DNA from: Macrotrachela quadricornifera
Lineage: Eukaryota > Rotifera > Eurotatoria > Philodinida > Philodinidae
Reading direction: 5' to 3'
Length of the DNA: 64,000 bases
Assembly: GCA_022393335.1 (NCBI GenBank)
Contig: JAJEKB010021317.1
Location: 280,502-344,501, forward strand
Part shown: positions 9,840-21,638 of the stretch, piece after piece
Numbering within the stretch: the stretch's first letter is position 1
How the letters are laid out: the number at the start of each line of letters is the position of its first letter
Translations under genes and position numbers: made by a program
The notes under the pieces: generated by a model
The model's database searches: none
What the model was told of the DNA's origin: nothing
Seen by the model: the letters and a program-made list of their open reading frames with translations, nothing else

Positions 9840-12800
9840 ATGTTAGTAGAGAACACTCTCTGGTTGAGTATAATTCTGTTACTGACCGTCGTCGTATTGA
9901 TCATTATCATTATCAATCGTAAATATCGCTACTTTGTAGCAGCTAACATTCCTGGACCACCACCAACATTTTTAATTGGTAATTTAGACACGTTCTGGCG
10001 AACATCGAAATATTTTCGTCAGTTAGAAACTTGGACACGACAATATGGCAAAATTTATGGAATATATGAAGGCACTCTTCCTATCTATGTTGTGTCCGAT
10101 GTTGATTTTCTTGAAGAAGTCTTTATCAAGCAGTTCAACCATTTTGATACACGCAAGCCAGTATTGTTTCTGCTAGCTGATCGAGGAAAACGAGTACAAT
10201 TGATCAATAGTATTGGATCGACATGGCGTCGACAACGACATGTAATCAATCCTATATTCAGTAAAGCAAAACTGGTGTTAATGTCATCACTAATTACAGA
10301 ATGTGTTGATGAATTGATGCACATACTGGCTCCTTATGCTGATAGCAATATCGATGTTAACGTTCGTTCCATATATATGCGACTGAGTATGGATACTGTA
10401 TGTAAGTACAAGAGCACGGAAATGCTATTGAATCAACTAAGTTATTTTAGGTCGATGCGCTTTCTCACTTGATACGGATGTTCAACGAAATTCCAATAAT
10501 ATTTACCTGAAAAAGATGACCGAGTTTTTATCGATTGACAATAGAAAATTGTTCTTTGTCAAATTAGCCTCGGTGCTGCCGTCTTTCATAGCCGTCTTTA
10601 TTTTTCGAATTATTCTTCAATATAATGCGCTGCTCTTTAAGCTAAACGAAACGTTCTCGTTTCTTCAGCTTAACGAACTGCCTTATCTCTGGTTGCTGGC
10701 ACGCATCGGTGAGCATGCTATTCGTGTTCGGCGCCAACTGGGTGAAAGCAATCGTGTGGATCTTCTTCATCTTATGCTAAAAGCAGCCACTGACCAGCAA
10801 AATTTGGTGAGTGAAGAGAGAAAAATGCGGTTTTGCTGCATAGTCCAAGTATTCTTCTTTTTCTCATTGTTACTAGGACGTTAATAAGCATGATGATGAT
10901 GGTGATAAAGAGAACCCGATGGATTCATCGAACCGATCATCGTCAATCTTCAACAAGATGACATACAGTGAGATACTGGCTAATACTGTTATATTCTTTA
11001 TGGCTGGCACAGAGACTACAGCGACTACACTTTCCTGTTGCACATATGTGTTAGCTACTCATGAAGACGTGCAACAAAAGTTGCAAGAAGAGATTGATTC
11101 TAAGTTCGACGATTGCAATCAGTCATCCATATATGATGCCGTTGAAAAATTGACTTATCTGGATATGTTCATAAAAGAGGTGAATCGAATGTATCCCGTG
11201 GCACCAATCATTATCAACCGCATTTGTGTTCAAGATACTACTATTGACAATCATAGGATTAAAAAGGGTGAGATATATTCAGTATCTTCTTTCTAATAAC
11301 AGATATCATAGATAATAGCGTCATGCAATAAGAACAGTATACTGTCAGAATCTATATTTTGTTGACCGTTTTATTGATCAACAATCGTAAGATTTTCCAT
11401 TTCTAGTGCAGTTCTTCAATATTGAATTTTAGAAACGGAAGAGAAAAATACAGGACTGTAATCCATTATAAATTGTCATACTGATGAAATACTGCCAAAT
11501 ATATCGCTGAAGAAAAAAGCGAAGCTTGTCAAAAGTTCATCAATATGATTCTTATCAGAGTCTGTTACGAATTTCTTTTCAGTCTTTGCAAAAAATCTGA
11601 GAGCTGCCATATGCTTTTAGTTTTGTTTTTCAAGCTACAAAAGAGAGCAAAAATACACCGAAAATGAAAAACAGTTTGGAAAGTAATACAGTTATGTGTG
11701 CACTTTTTTTGCTGAAGTAACAAATATATATGGGTGAATAGCAATATTTTTTATACTATAGACGTCAAAAAGTTATAGTAAAGCTAGATAATTTCTAAGT
11801 AGCACACTTTATGCTACTCAGTAAAAGTTTTCAACATTTTGTGACATACAAGCCGAGATAAACTTTACTAAAGTGTAATTATAATGTGAAGAATGCGATT
11901 TAATGGACAAATCAATTATACGTTTGCTGAGAATCCATGCAGTCAAGCTGCTTTTTTTTTTCAGAAATCAACGTTAGAAACTTAGACCTTTACATATGTT
12001 CGATACTTCGGTAAACAAATACATACGAGTTGAATACAATTTACGAAGATAATCAGCAAAGGATTCGAAATATTTTAGTCACTTTTCAAAGATGTTTACG
12101 AGCATAGGTTGTTTATCTGAGAAGAGCGATCTGTTCAATCTATGAATCAACAGACTTTGCATTGATTGATGTATGTCTCCGATTCTGGCAAGCAAACGTA
12201 CAGAAGCTAACATTTATTGGCAAGAAATACTGGTAGATTGTGAAAGATTATTTTTAATTTATAAGTTATTCATACGCAACAGATTAAATAGTAAAAAGCA
12301 AATAGGTTAATATCTCAAAAACTGAATCTCTGATTATGTGTGATCATTATAGTGTTTTACCCTTGGCTCCTATAGAAAGATAAATAGAGTTGTCACTATG
12401 ATTCTGACGACATGTCACATTATGATAGTATTATGTTAATTGTAAAAAGCCAATTTAATCATCGAGCAAGATAACAGATAGATTTCAGAACTCGATGATA
12501 TATCGAAAATTGATGTAATTCTGTCCTAAAAGCTATATACGTCAGTGGACCTCTGCTCAATAAGTCATAAAACTTTAAATAATAATAAGGAAAGGGCATT
12601 TTATGGATCGACAAAAACAGTTTGATATATATATTGAAGGATATCTACGTTAATTTTCTTTCTTGAAAAAGTATTCTGATAAGTCAAATTTCTTGTATAG
12701 GCACGGTCATTCAAGCTGACGTCTACAGTATTCATTACGACATTGATATCTGGGGTCCTGAAGATCCTTACAAATTTTATCCTGAACGACATATAACTAA

Positions 12801-13023
12801 GCGTCATCCGCTTGCTCTTCTAACTTTCGGCGCTGGCCCACGCAATTGTGTTGGCATGCGTTTTGGTCTGCTAGTATTGAAAATAGCACTAGTGCGATTG
12901 CTTAAAACGTATACAGTGCAGAAGACTGACAAACTGAATACTGTTGTTTGTGATGTTGAACTCACTACAATTGGACCTGATCATGTACCAATCAAGCTCA
13001 AGCGTCGTGCACCAATTATGTGA
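9840..13023 (+). CDS. Cytochrome P450, CYP3/CYP4-like microsomal monooxygenase
   Basis: Four exons joined in frame give about 543 aa: 9840-10401, 10451-10806, 10877-11267 and 12701-13023, with introns of 49, 70 and 1433 bases, all GT-AG. Residues about 6-25 form an N-terminal membrane anchor, followed by the proline-rich hinge IPGPPP (37-42). The I-helix oxygen-binding motif is AGTETT (349-354), the ExxR is E407-V-N-R410, the PERF-like motif is YPER (463-466), and the haem-binding loop FGAGPRNCVG places the thiolate at C486. Every hallmark is present, so the enzyme should be active in the endoplasmic reticulum. Substrate is unknown. Its position facing the terpene cyclase suggests terpenoid oxidation, but ordinary detoxification P450s look the same. 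AATAAA lies 41 bases after the TGA stop. Start choice: the ATG at 9840 directly precedes the anchor. Confidence 0.9.
11268..12700 (+). other. Long third intron of the P450
   Basis: Donor GTGAGA at 11268, acceptor TTGTATAG ending at 12700. AT-rich, with no recognisable transposase or clear inverted repeat. The minus-strand frame at 12601-12807 is a shadow of the last exon. Confidence 0.6.
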
Positions 13024-13063
13024 ACACCAACCTCTAGTGTCTTTCTAAACATTAGTGTTATAC

Positions 13064-13069
13064 AATAAA
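13064..13069 (+). promoter_or_regulatory. Candidate polyadenylation signal of the P450
   Basis: AATAAA 41 bases after the TGA stop codon. Confidence 0.55.
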
Positions 13070-14411
13070 CAAACGACAATTATTCCTTACTCGTCTATAT
13101 ATATGCTCTACTTGATATTTTCTCTTTCATTCATATACCTGCTCATCTGTACTTTTCTGTTCTCTCTGTTGTTTTATCCATTTCAAATGGGTCTTTCTCA
13201 CATTATTTAACAAAAAAGATTTTTGACTCTTCCGTCTTCTCCACAAATATAAATATATACTTTGTTTTTTTCTCAACAAACATTCATTCAGTTTTAGTTT
13301 AATCGTTTGTATGTTATTAAAAGATTAGTTAGAATAAAAATATCACAACATTTTCCGAAACAGTAGCTTTTTCACTCTGCAGGTACTAGAAAGATGATTA
13401 GAACTGTACCAGTACAATTTGACGTACATTAATGATCTCTTTCTAATAACAAAACGTACCGATGTTGAGACTTTTTGGAGTGCACGTCTCAAAAAGTTCC
13501 AACCACACGATCTGCTCTAGGATTTGTCTGGTTTCGATATGCCCTATCTAGTGAAAAGATTCTAACCTCAAAAGTTTTTTATTGCTCGGAACTGCTTTCT
13601 TATTAGTTCAATTCGTGAAAATGTAATTTACAACATTAATAAAGCCGCATCAGCAGATTATATTATACATGACACTGGTAGCAGTAACTGTTCATCTGTT
13701 TGATTATACCAGAGCTGTTCTGTAGAAATTTCGATTAGCCAAACATCTATCGCTTGATTTGCATACTCAATTAAGAGTCGAATGTCTTTTCAAAAATAAA
13801 AACTGTGATTTTACCATAGAATTCGGACATTTGATAGAAATTAAACTAAAGGATTAATATTTGAGCAAGAAAGTAATATTAGCTCAAGTTGTCCTAAGCT
13901 TTTTATACTTCATTAAGTTGTACATATAGATGAAAGAGGAATTCAAACAGTATGGGACAGTAGGAGTACCAGGGGCGCTAGTAGTCTGGCGCTGCTACTA
14001 ATTAACACTTTCGTCACGATGGGATTCACCAGTGGGTCTTACTTTAAAAAGTTGGATATATCCATTTTACTTTATTGATAGAGGGTAGTTTCTTTTGTCA
14101 ATTATAGAGAAAAACTCAACGTTTTTATTTATAAAAAAAATCGATACATGCTACGTTAAGATAATGCCGGGTAGTTTTAACAAGAATAAAAAGGCCAACT
14201 ACACGGTTTGAAAGTAATAATGTGTGTATATGACAAGTTCCACTAGTAAGGAGCTTAGTTTTACTTCAAATCTATGAAAACTTCTATGTCCTTGAGTATT
14301 CCGAAACAAAAATGATCTGACTTTATTAAAACTAGCGAGGTTCGCGGGGCTTTACTGATTCATATTAACTGGTAGAAAAGTCATGTGATGTATATTTTTC
14401 TAAAAATTGTA
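13070..14411. other. Intergenic region after the P450
   Basis: No gene was recognised. A short GC-richer patch near 13960-14040 (GGGGCGCTAGTAGTCTGGCG) has no assigned function. Confidence 0.3.
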
Positions 14412-15397
14412 TCGGGTGTCCCAGGAAGAACGGATCCCTCAGTACTTTTAATTTTTCTCTCATATCTATCGAATTAAAGGTATTTTTATTATGAAAAGAT
14501 AACGCTTGAAATTCTCTAGAAAACCGTATATGACTAGGCTCAAAAACACTTTTAGATATATTTAATAAAAGACCAAAACTAAAGACATACAAGCAACTAC
14601 AAAATCTAATGGATGTGTCATAATAAATGGTGGCACTGCATGTCATATTGTAATCTCTAAATACATTTTATTAACAAAACAAAATATACCATAAGATGCA
14701 CGATGAAAAGTTCTACAATGTACAAACTAAAGTTTATTTTAATCCTATGCTTTTTGTTTTCAAAAAGGAATAAAACTCTACACGATCGATTTTTGCTGTT
14801 GTGAAAAAGATCATTTTTCTTATACGTACGAGTTTCTTTTTCTTATTTTATATTTTTATCACCTAATATATATTTTAAAAAAAAATCAAAATATACCACA
14901 AGATGCAGCGTGAAATGCTCTATAACTTGCAAATGACGGTTTATTTTATTCATGTCATTTTTAAGTTCAAAATAACTCCACATTCCGTGTGATCGATTTT
15001 CTCAACGGCGAAAATCGGTCATATAGAGTTTTATTCCTTTTTGAAAACAAAAAGCATAGGATTAAAATAAACTTTAGTTTGCACATTGTAGAACTTTTCA
15101 TCGTGCATCTTATGGTATATTTTGTTTTGTTAATAAAATGTATATAGAGATTACAATATGAAATACAAAGTGCCACCATTTACTATGGGACATCCGTTAG
15201 ATTTTATAGTTGCTTGTATGTCTTTAGTTTTGGTCTTTTATCAAATATATCTGAAACTGTTTTTGAGCTTAGTCATATACGGTTTTCTAAAGAATTTCAA
15301 GCGCTATCTTTTCATAATAAAAATGTCCTTAGTTTAATGGATGAGAGAGAAGAAATCTTAAAAGTACTGAGAAGCCCATTCTTCCTGGGATACCAGA
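14412..15397. mobile_element. Foldback element, family with GGNTGTCCCAGGAAGAA-type ends, member 1
   Basis: Inverted arms of about 390 bases: the left begins TCGGGTGTCCCAGGAAGAAC and the complement of the right end begins TCTGGTATCCCAGGAAGAAT. Between them lie copies of the ~150-bp module. Frames such as 14365-14646, 14967-15179, 15214-15402 and 15329-15517 are mirror images of each other and come from the repeat. The same family recurs at 23213-24598. Confidence 0.75.
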
Positions 15398-16455
15398 CAT
15401 GATGCTTTGATCAATTTCATGTACTCCTTGAATAAAGAAGAATTTTAAAAAGCGTTCGAAAAATAGATTGAGAGAATGCATTTGTGTATCAATAACCAAG
15501 ATGATTATGTCAAACAATTAATAAGCTAATTCTTATATATTTCCTATTATATCATTGTTACTCCTTGTCCAATACGAAATACACGGATGATCAGTTTCTA
15601 CGCAAGATAAAAATATAATGAAAAAAGAAGGAACAAGAAAAAATAAAGAAAACAAAGAACCTTCGTTACTACTTTTGGACTGCCAGAAGTACATTCACAT
15701 GGTTCCTAATTATATATGAACATTTTTAAACGCAAGAATAGTGTACTTTCAAAAACAGATGACGTTTAAACTATGCTTTCTACATTTTTGTTTCGTAAAT
15801 AATAACATAAGTAAGATTGCGTTGGATTTTTTTCTATGACGATAATATTACCTGTTGAATGGGTAATACAGTAAATGGTATAAACGAAAATGATGCGAAA
15901 TAATGAATCACATACTGCTGACTATAATAAGCGATTATATTTGTTTATAATATCTTTCTCTTGAGTGTATGCTTCAGTAATTTCAAACATAATTGATCAC
16001 TTATTATATAAGAATAAAAATATACATTGATTAGAAAATAAAAAGTATACAAAAGACAAACGCAAACAGTCCATTTTTATTCACCAATTGTGTATCTCCT
16101 TCAAATTCAAAGTGAGTGATCATTTTTGAATATTCTGGAGAGAATTACGGAAATTCCTGTACCTTTGTACTTGTACAGATACTTTAATATATAGTTAAAC
16201 AGAACTGTGGATTTAACATTAAATGACGCGATTATCAACAGATTAGCATAACTAAAGAGTGATGACTAAGAGTCTTAATTGATATATATTATTTTTACCG
16301 TATGCCCTTAAAGTCCCTTTTTGAAAGTCTTTTGATAGATTTTAACTATTTCATTTAGCTACAACAACTTTTTTTTTAAACGGTAGAAAAATTCGTCAAG
16401 TTTTTTTTTTATTAAGGCAATTTTTATAAATGCTCTTTGAAGATATTACCTTGTA
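15398..16455. other. Intergenic stretch without recognised features
   Basis: Very AT-rich, with long T runs towards 16360-16420. Nothing coding is seen. Confidence 0.3.
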
Positions 16456-17009
16456 GGGAAATACAAAAATTTAGTCTTTTCCGTATCTCAAGAAAAAACA
16501 TTGTATAGCGTTTTTTTTTCGATTGATTAACTTTCTTGAGTGATTCTTCTTTTAAATTTGCGCAGATTTTTGATTGTCGTTTTGTAAATATATTTTTTTT
16601 TGATGTATTTCTATAAAAAGAAATTCAACAATAGTAAATCTGGTGAACGTAGAGCCCATGAAATATGCCTATCTCTACGAATTCATCGATCATCCAATTT
16701 GTCGTTCAACCACGTACCAACAGTTTTCGTAAAACAAGATTATTATCTCAGCTGTGTAACAAATGATATCCTCTCTCAAAGTTATTTGTATAGTGGATAG
16801 CCGTCTGTTTTTCGAATCATGGAAGGTTAATCGAACATGTGTTCATTTCACAAACATCAAATGTCTATTGATTTACACATACCAATTGAAATTGTTCTCA
16901 TGGTGCATAGGTCAGGATCTCCATCATTAGCTAAACTACATTTTCAACGCGAAAATGTGTTTAATACTTCTTTAGAAAAAAACTATTAAAGCCATTTATG
17001 ATAAATTTA

Positions 17010-17953
17010 CAAGGGGGAAAGTGCTGACACCCAGCACCCTAGCACCTGCTCGGCACCTCAGCATCCGTAGCACATTTCACTATGAGCACCCTCGACGCCT
17101 TCAGCACCCTCAACGACTTTTCCACTATTTTAACTGCTTTTCTCACGAGGAAAACGTCCCAAGTGTCCCCGCCCGATTTCGGTCGTTTACGTGCCAGTTG
17201 ATAGAAGACATCGAGCTGGTAAAAAGCCTAAATGGATTTGCGCTGAGTCCTCTTTCTCCAAAAGTTATGACGGTTTTACTATATTTTCCACCTATGAAGG
17301 CGGGATGTCAGAAAAATTAGACAAACGAATTTCGAACTGAAGTTTTACCCATCTATCGGTCTAATAACCCTTAGAATATCCTGAAAGTTTAAGTCAAAAA
17401 GAATATTTTTCACTCGAGATATTGAGTTTTCGAGTAAACTCGATTTCTGTGATATATCTATGACGAACGACTATTTCATGGAAATTCAATATCTCGAGTA
17501 AGGAGCGTTCCTTTTGGCTGAAACTTTCAGGATATTCTAAGGATCATTAGACTTATATATGGGTAAAATTTCAGTTCAAAATTCGTTTGTTTGATTTTTC
17601 TGCCATCCCGCCGCCATAGGTGGAAAATCTAGTAAAACCGTCATAACTTTTGGAGAAAGAGGACTCAGCGCAAATCCATTTAGGCATTTTAATAGCTCGA
17701 TGTCCTCTATCGACTGGCACGTAAATAACCGTAATCGGGTGGGGATACTTGGGACGGTTTCCTCGTCAGCACCTTGTGGTAAAATATGACGTCTTGATTC
17801 TGTTCTTTAAATTTCATCACAAGGTGCTGAGAAAAGCAGTTAAAATAGTGGAAAAGTCGTTGAAGGTGCTGAAGGCGTCGAAGGTGCTCATAGTGAAATG
17901 CGCTATGGGTGCTGAGGTGCCAGGGTGCTGGGTGTCAGCACTTTTCCCCTTTC
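17010..17953. mobile_element. Foldback element inserted in the transposase relic
   Basis: Ends CAAGGGGGAAAGTGCTGACA and its mirror. The arms are rich in GCACC/GGTGC tandem motifs (GGTGCTGAAGGCGTCGAAGG type). A direct duplication AAATTTA flanks it (17003-17009 and 17954-17960). Removing the insert with one copy restores the transposase reading DKFIETG across the junction. The frames at 17021-17320 and 17749-17964 are repeat-derived. Confidence 0.8.
17146..17765. mobile_element. Foldback element, T(C/T)A-flanked family, member 2 (nested)
   Basis: Termini CGAGGAAAACGTCCCAAG and a mirrored CGAGGAAACCGTCCCAAG, flanked by TCA on both sides (17143-17145, 17766-17768). It lies inside the foldback 17010-17953, so it is the younger of the two. 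The inner arms contain CTCGAGATATTGAG. Confidence 0.8.
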
Positions 17954-18012
17954 AAATTTATTGAAACTGGATCGGTGCATGATCAGAAAGACCACTTTTA
18001 ACAACTCCAGAG

Positions 18013-18429
18013 TAGGTGTGTGACAACTCAGGTTCAACAGTTCGTGTAAACTGAATCAAAGAACTGGATGTTCGGTTCCAGTTTAAACATATGGAGCTGG
18101 TTTGATCAGTTACAGTTCCGCGAGTTAAGGATACTAGGTGTGTGACAACTCAGGTTCAACAGTTCGTGAACTGAATCAAAGAACTGGATTTTCGGTTCAA
18201 GTTTAAACATATGGAGATGGTTTTCAATTCCAGTTCAAATGAAATGAACTGGTAAGCAATTCCAGTTCGAATGAAATGAACTGGTAAACAATTCCAGTTC
18301 GAATGAAATGAACTGATGAATAACTCCAGTTCAAATGAAATGAACCGATGAACAGTTCCATTTCAAACGAAATGAACTGGTTTGATCAGTTACAGTTCCA
18401 CGAGTTGATATGGAACTGTCACACACCTA
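18013..18429. mobile_element. hAT-type MITE (417 bp) with 8-bp target duplication
   Basis: Ends TAGGTGTGTGACA...TGTCACACACCTA, flanked by perfect direct repeats CTCCAGAG (18005-18012, 18430-18437). Eight-base duplications are characteristic of hAT elements. The inside holds two ~130-bp direct repeats and then about four ~35-bp repeats of the TTCCAGTTCGAATGAAATGA type. It splits the transposase relic; the frame at 18348-18590 crosses the junction and is chimeric. Confidence 0.88.
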
Positions 18430-18628
18430 CTCCAGAGAAATTAGATGAAATTGGAGAAGGTTTATCAGTTAATGCAATGATTAGTGTTTGTCGTGTTTTC
18501 CAAATGGTCAATCTGTCGAAAACGATGATGCATCAGATAATGTGCAATGCGTTAGGTTATAAACTATATAAAATGTATTTAACACAATAGCTGAACGACA
18601 AATACAAGGACATACGTGCTGTAATGAC

Positions 18629-18708
18629 TAGTGGTCGACCAGTTCAGCTCAAATGAACTGTTCGAACACTTCGTCTCAAGTGAGCTGAACTGAACTAGTC
18701 GACCTCTA
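18629..18708. mobile_element. 80-bp hAT-type micro-MITE with 8-bp target duplication
   Basis: Ends TAGTGGTCGACCAG...CTAGTCGACCTCTA and perfect flanking GTAATGAC (18621-18628, 18709-18716). The body is an imperfect hairpin with GTTCAGCTCA in one arm and its mirror in the other. It is the third insertion in the same dead transposase. Confidence 0.85.
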
Positions 18709-19332
18709 GTAATGACCGAAATCCTGTTAACAATCTTTGATGATGAAAATAATGATGGTTTGATCTTTTTCTTCAGTGAAGCCTTATTTCATGTTTCAGG
18801 CATGGTTTATTAATATAATTATCGAATTTGGGCTCAGAATAATTTTTATGCTACTGTAAAAATCGCAATGAACTCTCTTGAAGTTACTTCATGGTGTACG
18901 ATGTCAAGCAAAATAATCGTTAGATCATTTTTTTCGATGAGCCAAACGATTATTGAACATAATAATCTTGACATGCTCCAAAACTTCTTCTATCTATTTT
19001 TACAAAAGAAAAAGCTTACTACAAGGATCATTTTTCAACAAGATTGAGCGTCCATACATTTTGCGAAAGCAGTTCATTCCTAGTTGAACGATAAATTCGA
19101 TGATCGATGAATTCGCAGAGGTAGTCATATTTCATGGGCTCCACGTTCATCAGATTTAATGTTGTTGAATTTCTTTTCATGGAAATACATCAACACTAAT
19201 ATTTACAAAACAAGAATTAAAGTTCTCGACGAATTAAAAAGGAGAATCATTCAAGAAATTCAATCAATCGAAAACAACCCTGTACAATGTTTTTTTTTGA
19301 AATACGGAAAAGCCTAAATGTTTGTATTTCCC

Positions 19333-20399
19333 TTGAAGATAATAATTTTGAAGAGTGTGAGGGTGTGAGGGTGACGGTGATGGGTGAGGAGGTGAGGGAT
19401 GTGGGTGGAATTTCACCCAAATAGTGCTGTAATAGCTAACATTACCAAACATTCCACGGTACTTTCTTGAGTCCAGAGGTAGTTTTAGAGAGTGCTGTCA
19501 TCATTAACAGGATTAGAGAAGGAATGTTTGGGTGAAATTTCCTGCAAGTCATATAGCAATGAAGTTTGCGTTAGTTTTTCGGAAATTTAGCAAGTTTGTT
19601 ATGATTCTAAAATTAATCATTCCGTATCGATAATTCTTTGGTCTAAATGTGAAAACTGGAGGTTTCTAATCCATACATATAAAGAAGAATGTCTATCTGT
19701 TTGTCTATTCGCTATTCATTCGGACACAATACGGAGAAATGCAAAGAAATTTTGCACAGAGTATCCTCTCTACCAGAGCAAAACAATAGGGTAGTTTTCG
19801 ATCCAAAATTTTCACCTGAGGGGGTGTCTGTCCCTTCCTATCATTAGATTTACTACAGTAAATCTTTTTTCCAGGGAATTTGTGCATATGATTGTTTCCT
19901 TAATAATTCGAGAACAAAAATATATAAAAACCTACGCTTTTTGCCATTGCACACAGGACATTTTAGGATACTCGAAAAAGACTGACAGAACGTGTAAAAT
20001 AAAGAACAGCTATATGAATGAAAATATCCATTGAATGAAGAAGGCAACAAGTGAGATAAAATTCCATTTCTCATAACTCATAATCTATATATAAAAAGAA
20101 GAAATTGTGTCTTTTTTTCTGTTTTTGTATACATTCGGACACTGCACGAGATAGCGGTGCCAAGCTTTTCATAACATACTCTTAGGTCCTAAGGAGGATC
20201 GAGAGGTAATAAGGATAATCGGCGGAAGGATTGGGGTGAAATTTCATACAGATTATGATACGTTCCAATTTTTACGAATCTTTCAGAAACTTTCAGAGCA
20301 TCTGCTGCCATCGTTAGAATATCCACCTCTTCCTGTCACTCTTTTTGCATTGGGTGTTAGTATAAAGCTTGACCATAAGCATGAGTTAAGTGGAAGACA
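19333..20399. other. Transposon-derived intergenic stretch
   Basis: Two tracts share a TATAAA-GAAGAA...TCTGTTT..GTAT.CATTCGGACAC layout (19672-19735 and 20085-20145), resembling the 5' ends of Helitron-type elements, but no hairpin-CTRR end or Rep/helicase is seen. A GGTGAGGGTGT-type purine-rich patch lies at 19355-19405. Confidence 0.3.
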
Positions 20400-20495
20400 C
20401 TCACACCTAGAGTTCTGCGGGAACGGGAACAGTATTATAAAGATGATGTTCCCGCAACGAAAGTTATATTGTCTTGTTTTTCATGTGTTTTAGTA

Positions 20496-20851
20496 CAGGG
20501 GGATGCAAAAGTCAGTTTACCCAAAAAAAATTAAATATCTTCATTACGGGTCGAGCAAACGAACTGATTTTTTTACCAATGATAGAGACATGTACAAGCT
20601 TTATATCCATAAAGACATGCCTAGAGAAATCTTTTGTTAAGTATATTATTTTTTCTCCTATCTGTCAAAAAGTAAAACGTTTTTTGTTGAGATCAATAAT
20701 GATACTTAACAAAGGATCTCTCTAGACATGTCTTTATAGATATGAAGCTTGAACATGCCTCTATTATTAGTAAAAAAATCAACTTGTTTGCTCGAGTCGT
20801 AATAGAGATATTCAATTTTTATTTTGGTAGACTGGCTTTTGCGCCACCCTG
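20496..20851. mobile_element. TA-type foldback MITE (CAGGG family), copy A
   Basis: Left end CAGGGGGATGCAAAAGTCAG, right end CTTTTGCGCCACCCTG. The arms contain GAACTGATTTTTTTACC and GACATGTCTTTATAGATATGA mirrored. TA precedes the left end. Same family as 25463-25708. Confidence 0.75.
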
Positions 20852-21052
20852 AATATGGCCTAAAAGTCACGATGCCAAGGAATAATTAAATATCTCCGCT
20901 ACGGTTCGAACAACCGGGCTGATTTTTTTACCAATGATGGAAGCATGTTCACACTTTAAATCCATACGAATAAGATTAGAGAGAGCCCTTATAAAGTATT
21001 ACTAATGACTTCAATAAAATAATTTTACTTTTTCATAGATAGAATGAAAAAC

Positions 21053-21638
21053 GGGGCAAATACACTTATCGACCCCCCCCTCTTCTATTGATCTAAATTG
21101 ATTAATAGGTCTCTGAGAAGTTCATTAAGAGTATTTTCAAGGGTCTCCAAGTGCCCCAGACCAATACTTTAACGGATAAGGTGTATATGCTCCCCTTGAT
21201 AGGAACCTCACAAAGCATTTCAATAGCTGATGGTGTCACAAAATCTTGATACAGTCGTTGAAGAGCACACCAGTAGCTGAGGGTGCCACGAAATCTTGAT
21301 ACAATCCCTGATGGGCACATCAATAGCTGAGGGTGTCACGAAATCTTGATACAATCGTTGAAGGGCACAGCAATAGCTGAGGGTGTGATAAAGCTATATT
21401 TCAGGGCGTGATTAGTTGTTGTTATGCTTTTCGATGCCTGTGTCCAAATTTTGCCTTCATCTTAAGCTTTTGAAATGCTTTGTGAGGTTTCTATCAATGA
21501 GAATATATACGCCTTATCCGTTAAAATATTGGTCTGGGGCACTTGGAGACTCTTGAAAATATTCTTAATGAACTTCCCAGAGACTTATAAATCGATTTAG
21601 ATCAATAGAAGAGGGGGGTCGATAAGTGTATTTGTCCC
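21053..21638. mobile_element. Mutator-like MITE with 9-bp target duplication
   Basis: Perfect flanking ATGAAAAAC (21044-21052, 21639-21647) brackets an element with long inverted arms beginning GGGGCAAATACACTTATCGA and mirrored GGGACAAATACACTTATCGA. Nine-base duplications and long TIRs are typical of Mutator-like elements. The interior holds a four-copy 50-bp tandem repeat. Confidence 0.82.
21221..21390. repeat. 50-bp tandem repeat, four copies
   Basis: CAATAGCTGAGGGTGTCACG starts near 21221, 21271, 21321 and 21371, exactly 50 bases apart. It lies inside the Mutator-like MITE. Confidence 0.85.

Larger units (their letters stand above)
16861..19313 (+). pseudogene. Transposase relic of the IS630/Tc1/mariner superfamily
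   Basis: Starts ATG at 16861 (MSIDLHIPIEIVLM), then an A-run frameshift near 16975-16982, then TIKAIYDKF followed, after the insertion, by IETGSVHDQK. This is the usual helix-turn-helix plus ETGSV layout. After a second insertion comes TPEKLDEIGEGLSVNAM... with SKTMMHQIM, as in the second HTH. The C-terminus WAPRSSDLMLLNFFSWKYI holds the third catalytic aspartate region, followed by ELKRRIIQEI. Several stops and frameshifts and three insertions make it non-functional. Confidence 0.75.
16456..19332 (+). mobile_element. Degenerate mariner/IS630-type transposon with ~90-bp TIRs
   Basis: The left end GGGAAATACAAAAATTTAG (16456 on) is mirrored at the right end (up to 19332, GTATTTCCC). The mirrored similarity extends about 90 bases through CTTTTCCGTAT, ACATTGTA and TTCGATTGATT. 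Inside is a dead transposase gene carrying three later insertions, at 17010-17953, 18013-18429 and 18629-18708. The bases flanking the ends do not give a convincing target duplication. Confidence 0.7.

Noticed and set aside
17021..17320. 99-codon frame rich in HP and R
   Set aside because: It is generated by GCACC tandem repeats and the foldback arms and has no domain.
18348..18590. 80-codon frame as a gene
   Set aside because: It joins the hAT MITE to the transposase relic across the target duplication, so it is a chimeric accident.
19672..20145. Helitron insertion
   Set aside because: Only a weak 5'-end-like motif recurs; no CTRR hairpin terminus and no Rep/helicase sequence, so it was not listed as a mobile element.
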